Positions 1 through 4,615 of a stretch of DNA of 6,807 nucleotides are shown here, one piece after another. Under the pieces are notes generated by a model, which searched no databases, was not told the origin of the DNA, and saw nothing but the letters and a program-made list of their open reading frames with translations. Origin of the DNA: Planctomycetota bacterium (lineage in GTDB: Bacteria; Planctomycetota; PUPC01; DSUN01); contig VGYW01000442.1 of NCBI GenBank assembly GCA_016872875.1, forward strand, positions 1 through 6,807, read 5' to 3'. Made by a program: the position numbers and the translations under genes. The first letter of the stretch is position 1. Each line of letters begins with the position of its first letter.

Positions 1-3
1 TCG

Positions 4-240
4 CTAGCCCGCATTTCTCACGAAATGCGGGAAATCCCAAGAGCCAAACGCCAAGCACCAAACAATCTCCAAGCCCGGAATGCTCAATGACCAAAGCAAG
101 CCCCCAGGGTCGCGGGCAACACCACGTAGTCTCCGCTTGGACCATTGAGGATTGGAGTTTGGGGCTTGTTTGGCGCTTGGTGCTTGTGGTTTGGTGGTTC
201 CCGCATTTCTCACCAGCCGCTGGTGAGAAATGCGGGCTAG
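4..240. repeat. Long nested foldback (imperfect palindrome) repeat
   Basis: An 18-bp perfect terminal inverted repeat (4-21 against 223-240) closes the element. Further arm pairs nest inside it: 51-65 with 166-180 (14/15) and 83-97 with 135-149 (12/15). Each end also carries its own local hairpin: 8-17/22-31 (10-bp stem, 4-nt loop) and a nearly uninterrupted palindrome 200-217/219-236 (18-bp stem, 1-nt centre). The arms are built of degenerate CCAAGCACCAA-type units. There is no convincing ORF. A non-autonomous foldback or MITE-like element, or a dispersed intergenic repeat, fits best. It ends four bases before the stop codon of the neighbouring minus-strand antitoxin gene. Confidence 0.75.
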
Positions 241-243
241 AGG

Positions 244-465
244 CTATTCCCTCGGGCGGCTCTGGGCCCTCGCGCGCAGCTTGCGGCAGAAGGTCAGGGT
301 GTCGCCCAGGTCGGTCCGGTCCTTCCAGAGTCCGGGAAGGCCGCTCTCAAGCAGATCGCGCACGGTCATGGGCCTCGCCAACCGCGCTCTGTTTCGCGCC
401 GGTGGCGGTGTCCGGGCTTGTCGTTGCGAGCAGGGCCTTGTAGGGACCTTTACCGCTGTACTCAT
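244..465 (-). CDS. Small VapB-like antitoxin protein (73 aa), apparently orphan
   Basis: The C-terminal half (residues 33-68) carries TVRDLLESGLPGLWKDR followed by a D-x-x-D-[ST]-x-x-F-[AC]-R-K-L-R pattern. I recognise this pattern from short bacterial antitoxin-like proteins often encoded just before PIN-domain (VapC) toxins; this is recall, not a search. The N-terminal 32 residues are basic and look unstructured. Support for a real gene: ATG at 463-465 is preceded by GAGGG with an 8-nt spacer, and a near-consensus minus-strand promoter lies about 50 nt further upstream. No toxin gene follows the stop; the foldback repeat begins four bases beyond it, so the toxin partner may have been lost or displaced. 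An internal start at residue 33 is possible but has no better ribosome binding site. Confidence 0.6.
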   Translation of the reverse strand: MSTAVKVPTRPCSQRQARTPPPARNRARLARPMTVRDLLESGLPGLWKDRTDLGDTLTFCRKLRARAQSRPRE

Positions 466-485
466 GTCCTATTCCCTCGTAACAG

Positions 486-504
486 GATCGCACCTGCGGC
501 GATC
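486..504. promoter_or_regulatory. Palindrome in antitoxin 5'UTR (possible operator)
   Basis: GATCGC (486-491) and GCGATC (499-504) form a perfect 6-bp inverted repeat with a 7-nt centre. It lies between the predicted transcription start (about 514, minus strand) and the antitoxin start codon. Autoregulatory operators often sit here in toxin-antitoxin loci; an RNA hairpin is equally possible. Confidence 0.35.
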
Positions 505-520
505 TTCGTTTCCCGCCCCC

Positions 521-549
521 ATTCTAACGCTCGTGGCCGCCAATGTCAA
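521..549 (-). promoter_or_regulatory. Sigma70-type promoter of the antitoxin gene
   Basis: On the minus strand, TTGACA (549-544) is separated by exactly 17 bp from TAGAAT (526-521): consensus -35, five of six at -10. The expected start of transcription is near 514, about 49 nt before the ATG at 465. Confidence 0.7.
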
Positions 550-639
550 CGCCCGTCTTCTCCACCTGCCTCGCAGCAGCAACGCCTCACCCAGCGCAGG
601 CGCACCGCGACGGAGGCGGGAAGACTGACAACGGAATAA

Positions 640-738
640 CAACCGCGCTTCGAGATTCCTCTCTTCTTCCGATTCCCTTGCCCCCATTCCCCTGCCCCTC
701 TTCCGTCCTCCTTGGCGTCTTGGCGGTTCCACCTCCGG
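640..738. other. Pyrimidine-rich intergenic stretch
   Basis: From about 656 to 735 the plus strand is strongly C/T-biased and contains CTTCTTCCGATTCCCTTG at 663-680, repeated exactly at 923-940. The end of the tract, CTTGGCGTCTTGGCGGTTC, resembles a dispersed intergenic repeat seen in many environmental bacterial genomes (recall). The open frames here are low-complexity and I do not regard them as genes. Nothing else is visible between the antitoxin promoter and 739. Confidence 0.4.
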
Positions 739-780
739 TGGGGCATCCGCCTCATCCCCGAAGAACAACGCCTCGACCTC
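739..780 (+). repeat. 42-bp exact direct repeat, copy 1
   Basis: Positions 739-780 are identical to 1043-1084, with no identity continuing at either edge. Both copies are read in the same coding frame (WGIRLIPEEQRLDL). A second, 18-bp pair (663-680 and 923-940) precedes each copy in the same order but at unequal distance (76 and 120 nt), suggesting an old local duplication later rearranged. Confidence 0.85.
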
Positions 781-846
781 ATCATGCGGGTCGGCTATCG
801 CACGGCCGGCCGCATCGGCGCACCCTTCGCCGAGGCCAAACCATGA
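739..846 (+). pseudogene. C-terminal remnant of an unrecognised small gene
   Basis: An in-frame segment of 35 codons, beginning WGIRLIPEEQRLDL and ending GAPFAEAKP, stops at TGA 844-846. That stop overlaps the ATG of the following aspartic-protease remnant in an ATGA arrangement, as in translationally coupled operons. No start codon with a ribosome binding site precedes it; upstream lies the pyrimidine-rich tract. The first 14 codons lie in the exact 42-bp repeat shared with the 52-aa gene at 1019. I read it as the surviving 3' part of a gene whose 5' part was replaced. Its function is not recognised. Confidence 0.4.
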
Positions 847-917
847 TCACCGGCAGCGTCACCGACAGCCGCGAAGCCGTCGTCCCACTGAGCTGGCCAT
901 CATGCCGCGGGCGATGA
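843..917 (+). pseudogene. 5' remnant of a clan AA aspartic protease gene
   Basis: The first 17 codons read MITGSVTDSREAVVPLS. This closely matches the N-terminus I know from small bacterial clan AA (retropepsin-like) aspartic proteases of about 110-130 aa, typically MITGTV-x-x-x-REA followed by a conserved beta-strand region and a D-T-G catalytic motif. Here the reading frame leaves the family after residue 17 (near 893) and stops at 915-917. The D-T-G motif and the rest of the enzyme are absent, so no protease activity is expected. The junction near 893 marks a deletion or rearrangement that also joined the second copy of the repeats at 923 and 1043. Confidence 0.5.
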
Positions 918-956
918 AGGAGCTTCTTCCGATTCCCTTGTCCCGCACATTTGCGC

Positions 957-984
957 TTGACAACTCCCCTGCGCGCGCTATACT
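957..984 (+). promoter_or_regulatory. Sigma70-type promoter before the 52-aa gene
   Basis: TTGACA (957-962), a 16-bp spacer and TATACT (979-984). The predicted start of transcription is about 991, roughly 28 nt before the ATG at 1019. Confidence 0.6.
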
Positions 985-1018
985 GGCGGCTGCGGGCGAG
1001 GCAAGAAGGGAACTCGCA

Positions 1019-1177
1019 ATGCGCCGCATCTTCGGCACAATATGGGGCATCCGCCTCATCCCCGAAGAACAACGCCTCGACCTCTCCCACTACCCCGAGG
1101 AGTTCACCGAGTTCGCCCAGGCCTTATCTTCGGAGCCCACCTCCAGCCAGGCAGGTGGGTGCAAAAGGAACAAGTGA
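1019..1177 (+). CDS. Hypothetical small protein (52 aa), probably truncated
   Basis: ATG at 1019 follows AAGAAGGGA with about a 7-nt spacer and a good promoter 28 nt further upstream, so initiation here is well supported. The product starts MRRIFGTIWGIRLIPEEQ and continues with SHYPEEFTEFAQAL, a plausible small helical domain. The last residues (from about residue 41, TSSQAGGCKRNK) are encoded by the left inverted repeat 1138-1200, so the natural C-terminus may have been overwritten when that repeat or the downstream cassette arrived. Residues 9-22 are shared with the remnant at 739. I do not recognise the family; a regulator or antitoxin-like protein is only a guess. A longer frame starting at 902 exists but runs through the promoter and is not credible. 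Confidence 0.5.
   Translation: MRRIFGTIWGIRLIPEEQRLDLSHYPEEFTEFAQALSSEPTSSQAGGCKRNK
1043..1084 (+). repeat. 42-bp exact direct repeat, copy 2
   Basis: Identical to 739-780. It forms codons 9-22 of the small gene starting at 1019. Confidence 0.85.
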
Positions 1178-1200
1178 AAAAAGAAGATCCGATACCTCTA
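1138..1200 (+). repeat. Left imperfect inverted repeat flanking the three-gene cassette
   Basis: This segment matches the reverse complement of 3768-3832. The core 1172-1200 against 3796-3768 agrees at 25 of 29 positions, and the four differences are transitions. The match extends leftward through GCAGGTG and CACCTC with small gaps. It overlaps the 3' end of the 52-aa gene. Confidence 0.6.
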
Positions 1201-1252
1201 CTGCCAGGCACGACGGGGCGAAGCCCTGCTCTGCACCCAACGGAAAGAGCGG

Positions 1253-1281
1253 TTGACAATCAGAAAGGAGTTGCCTATAAT
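1253..1281 (+). promoter_or_regulatory. Perfect consensus sigma70 promoter
   Basis: TTGACA (1253-1258), 17-bp spacer, TATAAT (1276-1281): full consensus in both boxes with ideal spacing. The predicted start of transcription is about 1288. It reads into a structured leader and then the three-gene unit. It is the strongest promoter in the window, which fits a constitutively made RNA or a poised operon. Confidence 0.85.
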
Positions 1282-1287
1282 GCACCC

Positions 1288-1430
1288 GGCCGGTGAAACG
1301 GAAGGGGAGCTTTTCTGGAGTGCAACCCGGCAGGAATAGCCGGCCGGGGCGACGGATGACCATCGTGGGGGAGCCAACCGGCTCCCCCAACCCATCCCCT
1401 CACAACGGGGGATACGGCGGTCATCCAGAA
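1288..1430 (+). ncRNA. Candidate structured leader RNA or small ncRNA
   Basis: Directly after the consensus promoter the sequence folds strongly. A GGCCGG/CCGGCC stem (1288-1293 with 1340-1345; three more DNA-level pairs from 1285) closes a 46-nt loop. Then an 8-bp stem, GGATGACC (1354-1361) with GGTCATCC (1419-1426), closes a three-way junction. Its branches are a perfect 9-bp hairpin with AACC loop (1367-1375/1380-1388) and a 6-bp hairpin (1394-1399/1408-1413). Weaker hairpins follow at about 1456-1474 and 1490-1501. There is no T-run after any of them, so none is a standard terminator. I match it to no known riboswitch or RNA family. It may be an independent ncRNA, a cis-regulatory leader of the downstream gene, or an untranscribed structured repeat. 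The 3' end is uncertain. Confidence 0.4.
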
Positions 1431-1535
1431 CCTCCTGTTGCGTCTCAAACCCCCCGCTTGCCGCGGACAGGCGAGTTTCTTATTCCCGGGGACGTTTGTC
1501 CAGTTAACGCTCAACCAGTAGACCTAGCCAGTGAC

Positions 1536-2210
1536 ATGGCAGCGAAGGAGAACACCTGGTTGTTAGCGCGCAAGTGCAATCGCATTCTTCGCGAAGCGCG
1601 AGGTCCTGAGCCTGACAAGGCGCTTGCCGCCATTGCGCAGGCTGCCTCACTCCCAGAGTACTGCCGGCGGACAGAGGTAGTAGAGATGGTGGGGTTGTTC
1701 CTTGCGATGGATGCAGGGCGGCATCTGCTAACACTAGCCGGACGCTACCGTTACACGAGCGAGGTGCTTTTGGCCGAGGTCGCGATGGAGGTTGACCTCG
1801 ACGATCCCCACACGGTTGGGGTCTTCCAGAAGTTGATGGCGCAGGAATGCGAGAGTCTTAGCGAGTGCACGAGTGTTTCGGAACGGTTTCTCGAGAGATC
1901 CCGTCTGCTTCCCGAACTGGCGGCTGCGGCAAGAGGTCTTCTCCAGATCCAGTCCGAGCTCGAAAGCGCTTGGCAGGTGCTGCTGGACGTCGAACCAGCT
2001 TGCGGCGGCCATCAAGAGGAAAATGGTGCCCAGAGCTCCTCACCCGGCCCAGGGGGTGGCTTGAGTCCTCGTGGGCGTATCGAGCGCCTTGGCCATCTAC
2101 TGCGCCATGCTGCTTCTAGAGCGGCAGAGATCTGTGATCACCTGGTCCTTTGGGAGAAGACAACGCGGTTGAGGATAGAAGAACGCTGTCGGTCGATTGA
2201 CGGTTGGTAA
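1536..2210 (+). CDS. Hypothetical helical protein (224 aa), first gene of TIR-like cassette
   Basis: I do not recognise the family. The product looks soluble and mostly alpha-helical: residues 1-85 form amphipathic helices (EVVEMVGLFLAMDAGRHLL), 90-153 include a likely coiled-coil segment (LPELAAAARGLLQIQSELES), 156-181 are a Gly/Ser/Pro-rich flexible linker, and 182-222 form a charged C-terminal helix. No transmembrane segment, zinc-binding cluster or nucleotide-binding motif is visible. Start choice: ATG at 1536 begins helical, protein-like sequence. The open frame continues upstream to a GTG at 1293, but those 81 codons are Pro/Gly-rich and overlap the folded leader, so I exclude them. No clear Shine-Dalgarno precedes 1536. 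Position and shape suggest a sensor, adaptor or regulator for the effector gene at 2771; this is inference only. Confidence 0.6.
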   Translation: MAAKENTWLLARKCNRILREARGPEPDKALAAIAQAASLPEYCRRTEVVEMVGLFLAMDAGRHLLTLAGRYRYTSEVLLAEVAMEVDLDDPHTVGVFQKLMAQECESLSECTSVSERFLERSRLLPELAAAARGLLQIQSELESAWQVLLDVEPACGGHQEENGAQSSSPGPGGGLSPRGRIERLGHLLRHAASRAAEICDHLVLWEKTTRLRIEERCRSIDGW

Positions 2211-2375
2211 ACGCCGCGTAGGGAGATCGTAGAGCATGCCATGCTGCGGCAGATGCTCCGGTCTGTTCGGCTCGTGTACTCGCTGCGCGAAAGGCGAGCT
2301 ACGAGCCAAGTGTAGGAGGACGGGCACAGTGGTTCCTGTCCTCGGCACGATGCGCTCGCCCTAAGAGGAGAGGCC
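2211..2375 (+). other. Hairpin-rich intercistronic spacer
   Basis: This 165-nt spacer separates the first and second cassette genes. It holds a 13-nt palindrome (2233-2245, AGCATG-C-CATGCT), a two-tier stem (2269-2275/2301-2307 enclosing 2279-2283/2294-2298) and a third stem (2316-2324/2335-2343). None is followed by a T-run, so it does not look like an intrinsic terminator; mRNA processing, attenuation or protein binding are possible. No ORF of note and no clear promoter are seen. Confidence 0.45.
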
Positions 2376-2774
2376 ATGGCGAGTTCGCTTCTCGAGGCTG
2401 CCCAGTTCATGTCCGCTTGCGTTGAGAAGCTCCGCGGCCAAAAGCGCCAGAGCGCTTCCGCCCGTAAGAGGGTGTGTGAAGCGTCTCGTTTCCTGAGATG
2501 TCGTCTCATCAGCGCACAAGTGACAGGACATTGCATTCTGCCTAGCAAGTTGGCTGACTGGATTGACCGACTCTTTCGTGCTGCCATCCAGGAAATGGCT
2601 AGGGAGGAGGACTGCTACTATTCGAATGTCCGGCATCGCTATGAAGGTGAACTCGGCGTGAAGGTGGTTATCGAGAGGGCCAAGCGTAGTGGCGTCACTG
2701 GAGGAGGAACAGCCAGACAACACGCTGCCGCACGCCAGCGGCGCGTGAACCCAGCATCTCGGGGTCCTAGATGA
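2376..2774 (+). CDS. Hypothetical small basic protein (132 aa), second gene of cassette
   Basis: ATG at 2376 has GAGGAG at 2365-2370, a 5-nt spacer, so the start is secure. The product is rich in Arg, Lys, Ala and Ser. Residues 1-60 look like two or three helices (SSLLEAAQFMSACVEKLRG, then ASRFLRCRLISAQVTG), residues 62-95 contain LADWIDRLFRAAIQEM, and the last 30 residues are a disordered, strongly basic tail. That tail is compatible with nucleic-acid binding but proves nothing. No known family is recognised. The stop overlaps the next start (ATGA, 2771-2774), which indicates translational coupling with the TIR-like effector and a requirement for matched amounts, as for an effector's partner or inhibitor (inference). 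Confidence 0.6.
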   Translation: MASSLLEAAQFMSACVEKLRGQKRQSASARKRVCEASRFLRCRLISAQVTGHCILPSKLADWIDRLFRAAIQEMAREEDCYYSNVRHRYEGELGVKVVIERAKRSGVTGGGTARQHAAARQRRVNPASRGPR

Positions 2775-3673
2775 TCGCGCTCCCCAAAGGGTACGATCAC
2801 CTTGAAACAAACGTATCGAACCTGCTCTCGGAACATCCTTCATATGAGAGCAACGTGTTCCTCATAATGCGCTTTGCGGCCGGAGGTGCTCTGAGCTTGG
2901 TCGACCGTACTCTGAGGGCAACACTTGAAAGACATGGACTGAGTGCATTGCGTGCCGACGACAGGTCGTACCACCCGGAGCTATGGGGAAACGTTTGTAC
3001 GTACATGCTCGGGTGCAGTAAGGCCATAGTCGTTTTCGAGGACATCGACGTGCGCGAGTTTAACCCCAACGTGGCGCTTGAGCTTGGCTTTATGCTGGCA
3101 CATGACAAACCTTGTCTGATCCTGAAGGAAAAGCGCCTGCCCCGTCCCCCCACTGACATGATAGGCCGGCTATGGAGGGAATTTGATTCGTTCGACATCG
3201 AGGGGACCTTGCCCCCTCAGATCCTCGCATGGGTCTTGGACATAGGATGGAACCCTGCCGACCGGCCATCCCTGCCGCCCGCGTTGAGGGCGCTTCTAAA
3301 GCAAGCGGCAGCGTTCCATGAAGTCCTACAGATGTTGGTTGATGAGTTCGACATGGAGGCAGCGTTCGATGAGATTGCAGCTTCCTCTCTGAGGAGAGTA
3401 TGTATGGAAGCCGCCGGGAGCGGGGCTGTTTCACAGCAAGATGCACTCCTTCAGGCACTTGCGGAAGAAGACGAAGGAATGATCCCGCTGGTCCGCCTAC
3501 GCAAAGCAATCGCGGATGCCTATGAGCGGGGCGTTCTTAGACCGCTTGGTGATCAGAGACTTGCAAGCGAGCTCCGCATCCTTCAAGCGAGGAAGGGCAT
3601 GAAGAAGGTTCTGGACCTTGACCGGCGCCTCATGGTGCGCATCGAAACGCTCTGTGGCTATCGGGATAGCTAG
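2771..3673 (+). CDS. TIR-like / nucleoside-deoxyribosyltransferase-like effector (300 aa)
   Basis: Residues 28-150 show the Rossmann-like layout of the TIR/NDT superfamily: a first strand NVFLIMRF (28-35), a helix LVDRTLRATLERHGLSALRADD (43-64), a third strand SKAIVVFEDI (83-92), and the signature NPNVALELGFMLAHDKPCLI (98-117). In that signature Glu104 of N-x-x-x-E-L-G is the expected catalytic glutamate. Enzymes of this superfamily cleave N-glycosidic bonds of NAD or nucleosides/nucleotides, and many bacterial ones are toxic effectors of anti-phage systems (family knowledge). Residues 151-300 are a helical C-terminal region I do not recognise, which could sense a ligand or oligomerise. The ATG overlaps the stop of the 132-aa gene and has only a weak GGGG upstream, so it is probably translated by coupling. 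The exact substrate cannot be told from sequence. Confidence 0.7.
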   Translation: MIALPKGYDHLETNVSNLLSEHPSYESNVFLIMRFAAGGALSLVDRTLRATLERHGLSALRADDRSYHPELWGNVCTYMLGCSKAIVVFEDIDVREFNPNVALELGFMLAHDKPCLILKEKRLPRPPTDMIGRLWREFDSFDIEGTLPPQILAWVLDIGWNPADRPSLPPALRALLKQAAAFHEVLQMLVDEFDMEAAFDEIAASSLRRVCMEAAGSGAVSQQDALLQALAEEDEGMIPLVRLRKAIADAYERGVLRPLGDQRLASELRILQARKGMKKVLDLDRRLMVRIETLCGYRDS

Positions 3674-3767
3674 AAGCCGCAAGGCAGCAGCGCTTCCAGT
3701 TCCGAGCCGCTTGAAGTCCGCGGCGGTGATACCTGCACCTTAGGGGTTGGTCGGTGGTTGCTCGTCA
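3674..3767. other. Spacer downstream of the TIR-like gene
   Basis: This 94-nt gap follows the effector stop. I see no T-run terminator and no gene. A weak GAAGC/GCTTC pairing near 3675-3702 is present. Confidence 0.3.
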
Positions 3768-3832
3768 TAGGGGTGTCGAATCTTCTTTCTTCACTTATTC
3801 CCCTCCGCTCACCTGCTTGGCGGGACGAGGTG
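3768..3832 (-). repeat. Right imperfect inverted repeat flanking the three-gene cassette
   Basis: The reverse complement of this segment matches 1138-1200 (25/29 in the core, 3796-3768). The match covers CACCTC, GCCAAGCAGGTG, AAGTGAAGAAAGAAGAT and a CGACACC end. The two copies bracket about 2.57 kb that contains the promoter, leader and all three cassette genes. Confidence 0.6.
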
Positions 3833-3854
3833 CCATCTGGCTTCATCCTGCCGT

Positions 3855-4181
3855 TCAGAAGACCCCGCCCTGATGCAGTCGCCGCAGGAAATCGGCGACG
3901 GGAAGAACGTCCAGCCCGTCGAAGGTGTAGGCGCGCTTGCCGGTGTAGACGCCGATCATCCTGTCCACGCGAATGGCCTCGGGGCGGGCATGGAGCGAGC
4001 GCATCGCGCTCTCCCACTTGCGGTCCCAGCGCGGCGCAAGCTTGACCTCCAGGCACACGGCGTGCGGGGGTGACGCGCCCTGCCGCTTCCGCGTCTCCAC
4101 CACGAAGTCCACCTCCCCGCCGCTCTCGGTGCGGTAGTAGCAGATGGGGCGGTGCTTCCCCTGAGTCTCGTTGTAGACCCG
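3855..4181 (-). pseudogene. 3' fragment of an AAA_14/DUF4143 ATPase gene
   Basis: Positions 3855-4181 align without gaps to 4974-5300, the 3' end of the intact ATPase gene, with about 15 mismatches in 327 bp (about 95% identity). The fragment encodes only the nuclease-like C-terminal part, from RVYNETQGKH through GGEVDFVV and CLEVKLA to the natural end LHQGGVF and its TGA stop. The Walker motifs and N-terminal two thirds are missing. Upstream the reading frame meets a TAA within the REP-like repeats, and no proper start exists. Differences are clustered (around 3990-4040), so this is a diverged paralogue's tail rather than a fresh copy. Confidence 0.8.
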
Positions 4182-4270
4182 TGTAATCGGGGGACACCTT
4201 ACTTAATTCCGGCGGGGACAGCTTCCGGGCAGAAGGTGGGTAGACCTTGTAATTCGGGGGACCCTGTACT
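4182..4270. repeat. REP-like G-rich direct repeats at the fragment boundary
   Basis: TGTAATCGGGGGACACCTTACT (4182-4203) recurs with small changes at 4248-4270, with a related AATTCCGGCGGGGACAG between them (4205-4221). Arrays with GGGGGAC and TAATTC words resemble REP-like sequences found next to REP-associated tyrosine transposases in environmental genomes (recall). No transposase is present here. The array starts exactly where homology to the ATPase gene ends (4181/4182). Confidence 0.5.
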
Positions 4271-4286
4271 CATCTACAGATTGAGC

Positions 4287-4315
4287 TTGACAACCATAAC
4301 GCGCCGCGTTATGAT
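4287..4315 (+). promoter_or_regulatory. higBA promoter with embedded operator palindrome
   Basis: TTGACA (4287-4292), 17-bp spacer, TATGAT (4310-4315). The spacer and -10 contain a perfect 9-bp inverted repeat with a single central base (4295-4303/4305-4313, CATAACGCG-C-CGCGTTATG). Binding of the HigA repressor there would block RNA polymerase, as in known HigBA autoregulation. The predicted start of transcription is about 4322. Confidence 0.75.
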
Positions 4316-4324
4316 AACAGGGTC

Positions 4325-4606
4325 ATGATCAAGAGCGTCCGGGACAAGGAGACGAGGCAGGTCTTCGGCCGCTGCTTCACGCGCCGGTTGCCGGCGGCGC
4401 TGCACCGGGCGGCGTGGCGCAAACTCGCGATGCTCGACGCCGCCGGACAGTTGAGCGACCTGCGCGTGCCCCCGGGCAACCGGCTGGAGAAGCTGTCGGG
4501 AGACCGCGAGGGGCAGCATAGCATCCGGATCAACAATCAGTGGCGAATCTGCTTCCGCTGGCTCGACGGCCACGCCTACGACGTCCAGATTGCCGACTAC
4601 CACTAG
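4325..4606 (+). CDS. higB: HigB-type toxin (RelE/ParE superfamily mRNA endonuclease), 93 aa
   Basis: The product has the family's usual length and shape: N-terminal MIKSVRDKETRQVF, a helix near residues 22-40 (LPAALHRAAWRKLAMLDAA), then DLRVPPGNRLEKLSGDREG and the C-terminal strands HSIRINNQWRICFRW (65-79) and AYDVQIADYH. The basic residues in R68-I-N-x-x-W-R74 correspond to the region used for mRNA cleavage at the ribosome in HigB proteins. It precedes the antitoxin gene by 9 nt, the typical toxin-first order of higBA. The ATG lies only 9 nt after the -10 box, so the transcript would have almost no leader. Family assignment is confident; activity is inferred. Confidence 0.9.
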   Translation: MIKSVRDKETRQVFGRCFTRRLPAALHRAAWRKLAMLDAAGQLSDLRVPPGNRLEKLSGDREGQHSIRINNQWRICFRWLDGHAYDVQIADYH

Positions 4607-4615
4607 GAGACAACC

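Noticed and set aside
1..240. CRISPR array
   Set aside because: The repeated words are inverted and degenerate, with no regularly spaced direct repeats or unique spacers, and no cas gene is present.
469..785. Minus-strand open frames in the pyrimidine-rich region
   Set aside because: Arg/Gly/Glu-rich products come from the purine-rich complement and no start has a ribosome binding site.
1367..1388. Intrinsic terminator
   Set aside because: The 9-bp hairpin is perfect but is followed by AACCCATCCCC rather than a T-run, and it lies within a larger closed junction.
1293..1535. N-terminal extension of the first cassette gene from a GTG at 1293
   Set aside because: The 81 codons are Pro/Gly-rich, lack a ribosome binding site and coincide with perfectly pairing stems; they look like untranslated leader.
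1282..1535. Retron ncRNA or known riboswitch
   Set aside because: No reverse transcriptase is encoded in the window, and none of the riboswitch core words I know (cobalamin, TPP, FMN, SAM, c-di-GMP) appear in the right arrangement.
3670..4197. 175-codon minus-strand open frame
   Set aside because: It is out of frame with the recognisable ATPase fragment 3855-4181 and encodes low-complexity sequence.
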